DNA of 64,000 nucleotides, taken from assembly GCA_024803745.1 (NCBI GenBank), contig JANJXV010000099.1, forward strand, positions 868,001 through 932,000, in the 5' to 3' direction. A program made the position numbers and the translations under genes. This document shows positions 61,310-64,000 of this stretch, one piece after another. The notes under the pieces are model-generated. The model saw only the letters and a program-made list of their open reading frames with translations. It searched no databases and was not told the origin of the DNA. Source of the stretch: Megascapheus bottae. Taxonomy: Eukaryota > Chordata > Mammalia > Rodentia > Geomyidae. The first letter of the stretch is position 1, and the number at the start of each line of letters is the position of its first letter.

Positions 61310-61723
61310 AAACCTTGGGCTCTACTAGCAGAGATTGGCAATAGAGCAAAAGGCCATATATAAGGCCATATAATGTGAAGCTAATTGAAAGGACCTCCAG
61401 GATATTGACACAAAAGCCATATAATGAATGATTGTTGTCCTTAATGTACTATGATGTCTCTCATCTCGCTTGCTGTCCCTTGGTTATCCCATATTGGTAT
61501 AGTATCTCACTTTGTTATCTGATATATTGAATTTATTTGTATTTGGATATTTGAAATTTGACAGGGAAGGGGGGAAAACCAAGACGGGTGGGGGGTGTGG
61601 GGTTGGAGGGAAATGGGTACCAAGACATGTGAAAGGGTATCAATGTATGTGAATTAATGCACCTTCTATCTGGCAAATATCATCTAACCCTTTTACTAAT
61701 TACGATAAAAAAATGAAAAAAAA
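61310..61723 (+). other. L1 copy J 3' UTR
   Basis: The polyadenylation hexamer is altered here (acgataaaa for acaataaaa). G-rich tract at about 61562-61616. Confidence 0.85.
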
Positions 61724-62352
61724 GAAAGTTGTAGTGTGTGGGGAGGATGATGGGGTCAAATACATTTCTTCTTAGAAATTTACCTCATCTGGTTGCCCTG
61801 GATTTTCCTGTCCTTCTTCTTAGAGAAAGTTCTTTTATACTGGATTTGTGGCTTGGCAATGATCTAGCATGTACATCTTCGAGTAAGACATCCACAACTT
61901 CCATGCCTGAGACTCGAGTTTCCTGACCTTTGGCAACAGCACAGCAACATCTTTCTTCCTCCTGAGCCACAGGCCAAGTGAGCTGGCTTGAGCTGGTTGT
62001 TAGTTACAGTGGCTTGGTTACCAGGGTTCCATATTCTGTTCCATTGTGAGGGAGGCAGGGTCACCTTTCAGGGCCCAATGACCAAAGATCCTTGCTCACA
62101 AAAGACCTCACCAAAGACATACTGGAGGCTGAATCTCTCCTCCAGTCTCACAATATACATGTGGATGTAGTATACAGCACACCTTATTTGTCCAATCCCA
62201 ACGTCTTCCACTAGGCCCAACTACCAGTCTGGTCTCAGGCTCAAGGAGCCTTTCTTAGGTAAGATCCAAACTTAAGGGTCAATATTGCCCTCATCCTTTA
62301 CAAAACATTTGCTTCACAGTGCCTTCTCTGCCTGCATTTTGCCCCTTGTCGA

Positions 62353-62540
62353 ATTTTTTTTGTTTTTGCTAGTCTTGGGACTTGACCTCAGAGTGTGAAC
62401 ATTGTTCTTGGGCTTTCTTTAGGCTTTAGCTGTCCCACCGAGCCACAGCACCACTTGCAGCGTTATCTATGTATGTGGTAATGAGGAATCAAGCCTGAGG
62501 CTTACTGCTTGGTAGCCAAGGACTCTCCCACTAGGTCAAA
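62353..62540 (-). mobile_element. ID-related composite SINE, antisense (spacer 8)
   Basis: Counterpart of 5400-5587. Private changes are gcgttatctatg and gaatcaagcctg. Confidence 0.75.
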
Positions 62541-62789
62541 CACACAGGGCATCTTGCACATATTTTTGACGTCAATCTACTAGGATATTATTAGGTTTCT
62601 GTATCCTAATCAATTTTTTCCTGATGATTAGCTTTGCTGTCATGTGTAAAAAATGCAAGAGGGAAAAACACAGAAGAATTAGTGAAATTAAAAAAATGCA
62701 TTAGACACAGTTAAGTGTTCATTCTTTGTAGGAGAAAGGATATTTGGATATGATGATGATGATGATGATGACTTTATAATTACTATGTC

Positions 62790-62997
62790 AGGGTTGAGAG
62801 TTTGGCATAGTGGTAGAGTGCTTGCCTAGCATCCATGAAGATCTGGGTTTGATTGCTCAGTACCACATAGATAGAAAATCTAGATGTGGCACTGTGGCTC
62901 AAGTGGCAGAGGGCTAGACTTGAGAAAACCCGAGGACAGTGCTCAGGCGCTGAATTCAAGCCCCAAGACTGGCAGAAAGATAAAAGAAAATAAAAAT
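62790..62997 (+). mobile_element. ID-related composite SINE, sense (spacer 8)
   Basis: Counterpart of 5833-6038, with one private change (caggcgctgaattc). Confidence 0.85.
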
Positions 62998-63659
62998 GCT
63001 TTTTACGAGCTAATTCACTCACAGCATTTGCTTCTGAAATCTTAGCTTCTGCATCTTGTGAAATACCCCTTTCCCTCAACGTAGACAAGAAAAACAGATC
63101 CATCCCATGGTCCACTGTGAGGCCACTGGTTGGGCTAAGAGCTAGTCGTGCAGCAACACATAAGTTTTATTCTAATACTTTCCAAACTTTGTACTCAAAT
63201 ATGCTACCTACTTACCAACTTATGTCAGTTATCCTTATGCTATAACTTTTCTTCATTACTACAATATTCTTACACTCCTACGTTAATCCTCTTGCACCTC
63301 CCCTGACCTCTCTCATTCTTTTTTTCTATCTCTGGACCTCTGCTCGTCTTTCAACCCTTATACTGCACGGATCTACACTTGATGGCTGTTGAGCAATATT
63401 GTATATGTAGGTGGTTAATTATTCTCTAGGCTCAGAGGGACTTAAAGACAATAGAGATTGGATTGAGAGGCTTATTGTTTTGGGTATAAATCGCTTATCA
63501 GTGGTTGTATTAGGCTGGTCTGTAAGTGCACAAAAAGAAAGAGTGATAATACCAATCAAAACTTGTGAACATCTAGTGTCTGCCAGCTACAGAGGTCTAG
63601 GTTGGTTATAAGTGAAAAACTATAATCGTATTTAGTAGTAATCTTGCTCCCATTTTCAA

Positions 63660-64000
63660 ATGGGCAGAACAAGAAACTCAAGAAAAATGTCAAATCAAGA
63701 AACAACATCCCCCACCCAATGTAAACAGACAATGGAACAGTCACTGGCAAACCTAGAGGAGAGTCTTCCAATTGCTACACAAATGCAATTGATAAACATC
63801 ATTAATGAAAAATGTGAAAATATAAAGAAAGAAATAATGGAGGAAGCCATACCTGAACAAGAGGAAAGCAAAAACAAGGTGATAAGTGAAAAAGAAGAAG
63901 CCATAAAGGAGGCCATAATAAAGGTTTTTCAAAGAAAGATGGATGAATTCAAAGAATCCACAAATAAAAACGTGACCAAACTCCAGCAAATGTCCCAAGA
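63660..64000 (+). pseudogene. L1 copy K ORF1, cut by the window edge
   Basis: ATG at 63660. The coiled-coil half is open to the edge of the window, without the 1-bp deletion of I and J. By homology it belongs to another dead L1 copy, but the diagnostic lesions lie beyond the window, so its state cannot be judged here. Confidence 0.8.

Larger units (their letters stand above)
61724..63659 (+). repeat. Array spacer 8
   Basis: TGACGTCA at 62567-62574, and an ATG microsatellite with seven units near 62750-62771. It lacks the spacer 6/7 variants, so it lies outside the recent duplication. No gene is recognised in 61724-62352 or 62998-63659. Confidence 0.8.
2480..64000. repeat. Tandem array of 7.42-kb L1-plus-spacer units (macrosatellite)
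   Basis: The same landmark at the start of the spacer recurs at 4778, 12198 and 19619, on the minus strand near 32535, and at 39497, 46900, 54319 and 61738. Direct neighbours are 7403-7421 bp apart. Every unit has the same order: spacer with an antisense and a sense SINE, L1 ORF1, L1 ORF2, L1 3' UTR with an A-rich tail. Because the non-L1 spacer and its SINEs repeat with the L1, the repeated entity is a piece of chromosome, not the L1 alone. The array starts abruptly at about 2480 inside ORF2, is interrupted by an inverted block (26505-38004) and runs off the right edge. Confidence 0.95.

Noticed and set aside
2480..64000. CRISPR-like, integron-like or other prokaryotic repeat system
   Set aside because: The repeat units are 7.4 kb of L1 and SINE DNA, with no short direct repeats with unique spacers and no bacterial genes.

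Overview
This is mammalian repeat DNA, most likely from a geomyoid rodent (kangaroo rat, pocket mouse or gopher group). That assignment rests on ID-related composite SINEs whose tRNA-like head is followed by the 'gtggcactgtggctcaagtgg' type of second half, which I know from Geomyoidea. I see no host protein-coding gene, no RNA gene other than SINEs, and no CRISPR or bacterial feature.

Layout. Positions 1-2479 are an ordinary flank. It holds three old LINE-1 (L1) 3' fragments in the same orientation, a (CA)n microsatellite that arose inside one of them, two SINE fragments and a little unrecognised sequence. From about 2480 to the window end (and beyond) there is a tandem array with a period of about 7.42 kb. 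Each unit consists of a spacer of about 1.93 kb carrying two SINEs in opposite orientations, a dead L1 ORF1 of about 1.18 kb, a dead L1 ORF2 of about 3.84 kb and an L1 3' UTR of about 0.41 kb ending in an A-rich tail. I label the L1 copies A to K. A (2480-4763, 5' part missing), B (6702-12183), C (14117-19604) and D (21537-26504, cut at its 3' end) lie on the plus strand. E (26505-30611) and F (32549-38004) lie on the minus strand. G (38005-39480, 3' part only), H (41415-46885), I (48817-54304), J (56236-61723) and K (63660 to the edge) are plus again.

The copies share the same inactivating lesions: a frame change and a stop in ORF1, and several stops, frame changes and an altered endonuclease catalytic residue in ORF2. 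They also share the flanking spacer with its SINEs. The array therefore grew by DNA-level duplication of one locus holding an already dead L1, and did not arise from repeated retrotransposition. It is best described as an L1-derived macrosatellite.

The most striking structure is the inverted block 26505-38004. With the array to its left it forms a near-palindrome of about 11.5-kb arms (14147-25648 and 26498-38004) around a spacer of about 0.85 kb. After the block the array resumes about 0.96 kb upstream of the phase at which it stopped, so 25540-26504 is repeated at 38003-38966. The two junctions carry about 7 bp and 2 bp of microhomology. This forward-inverted-forward arrangement is what replication template switching would leave, although an assembly error has to be excluded. 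Variants shared between copies (B/C with F, D with E and G, H with I) show continuing unequal exchange and conversion.
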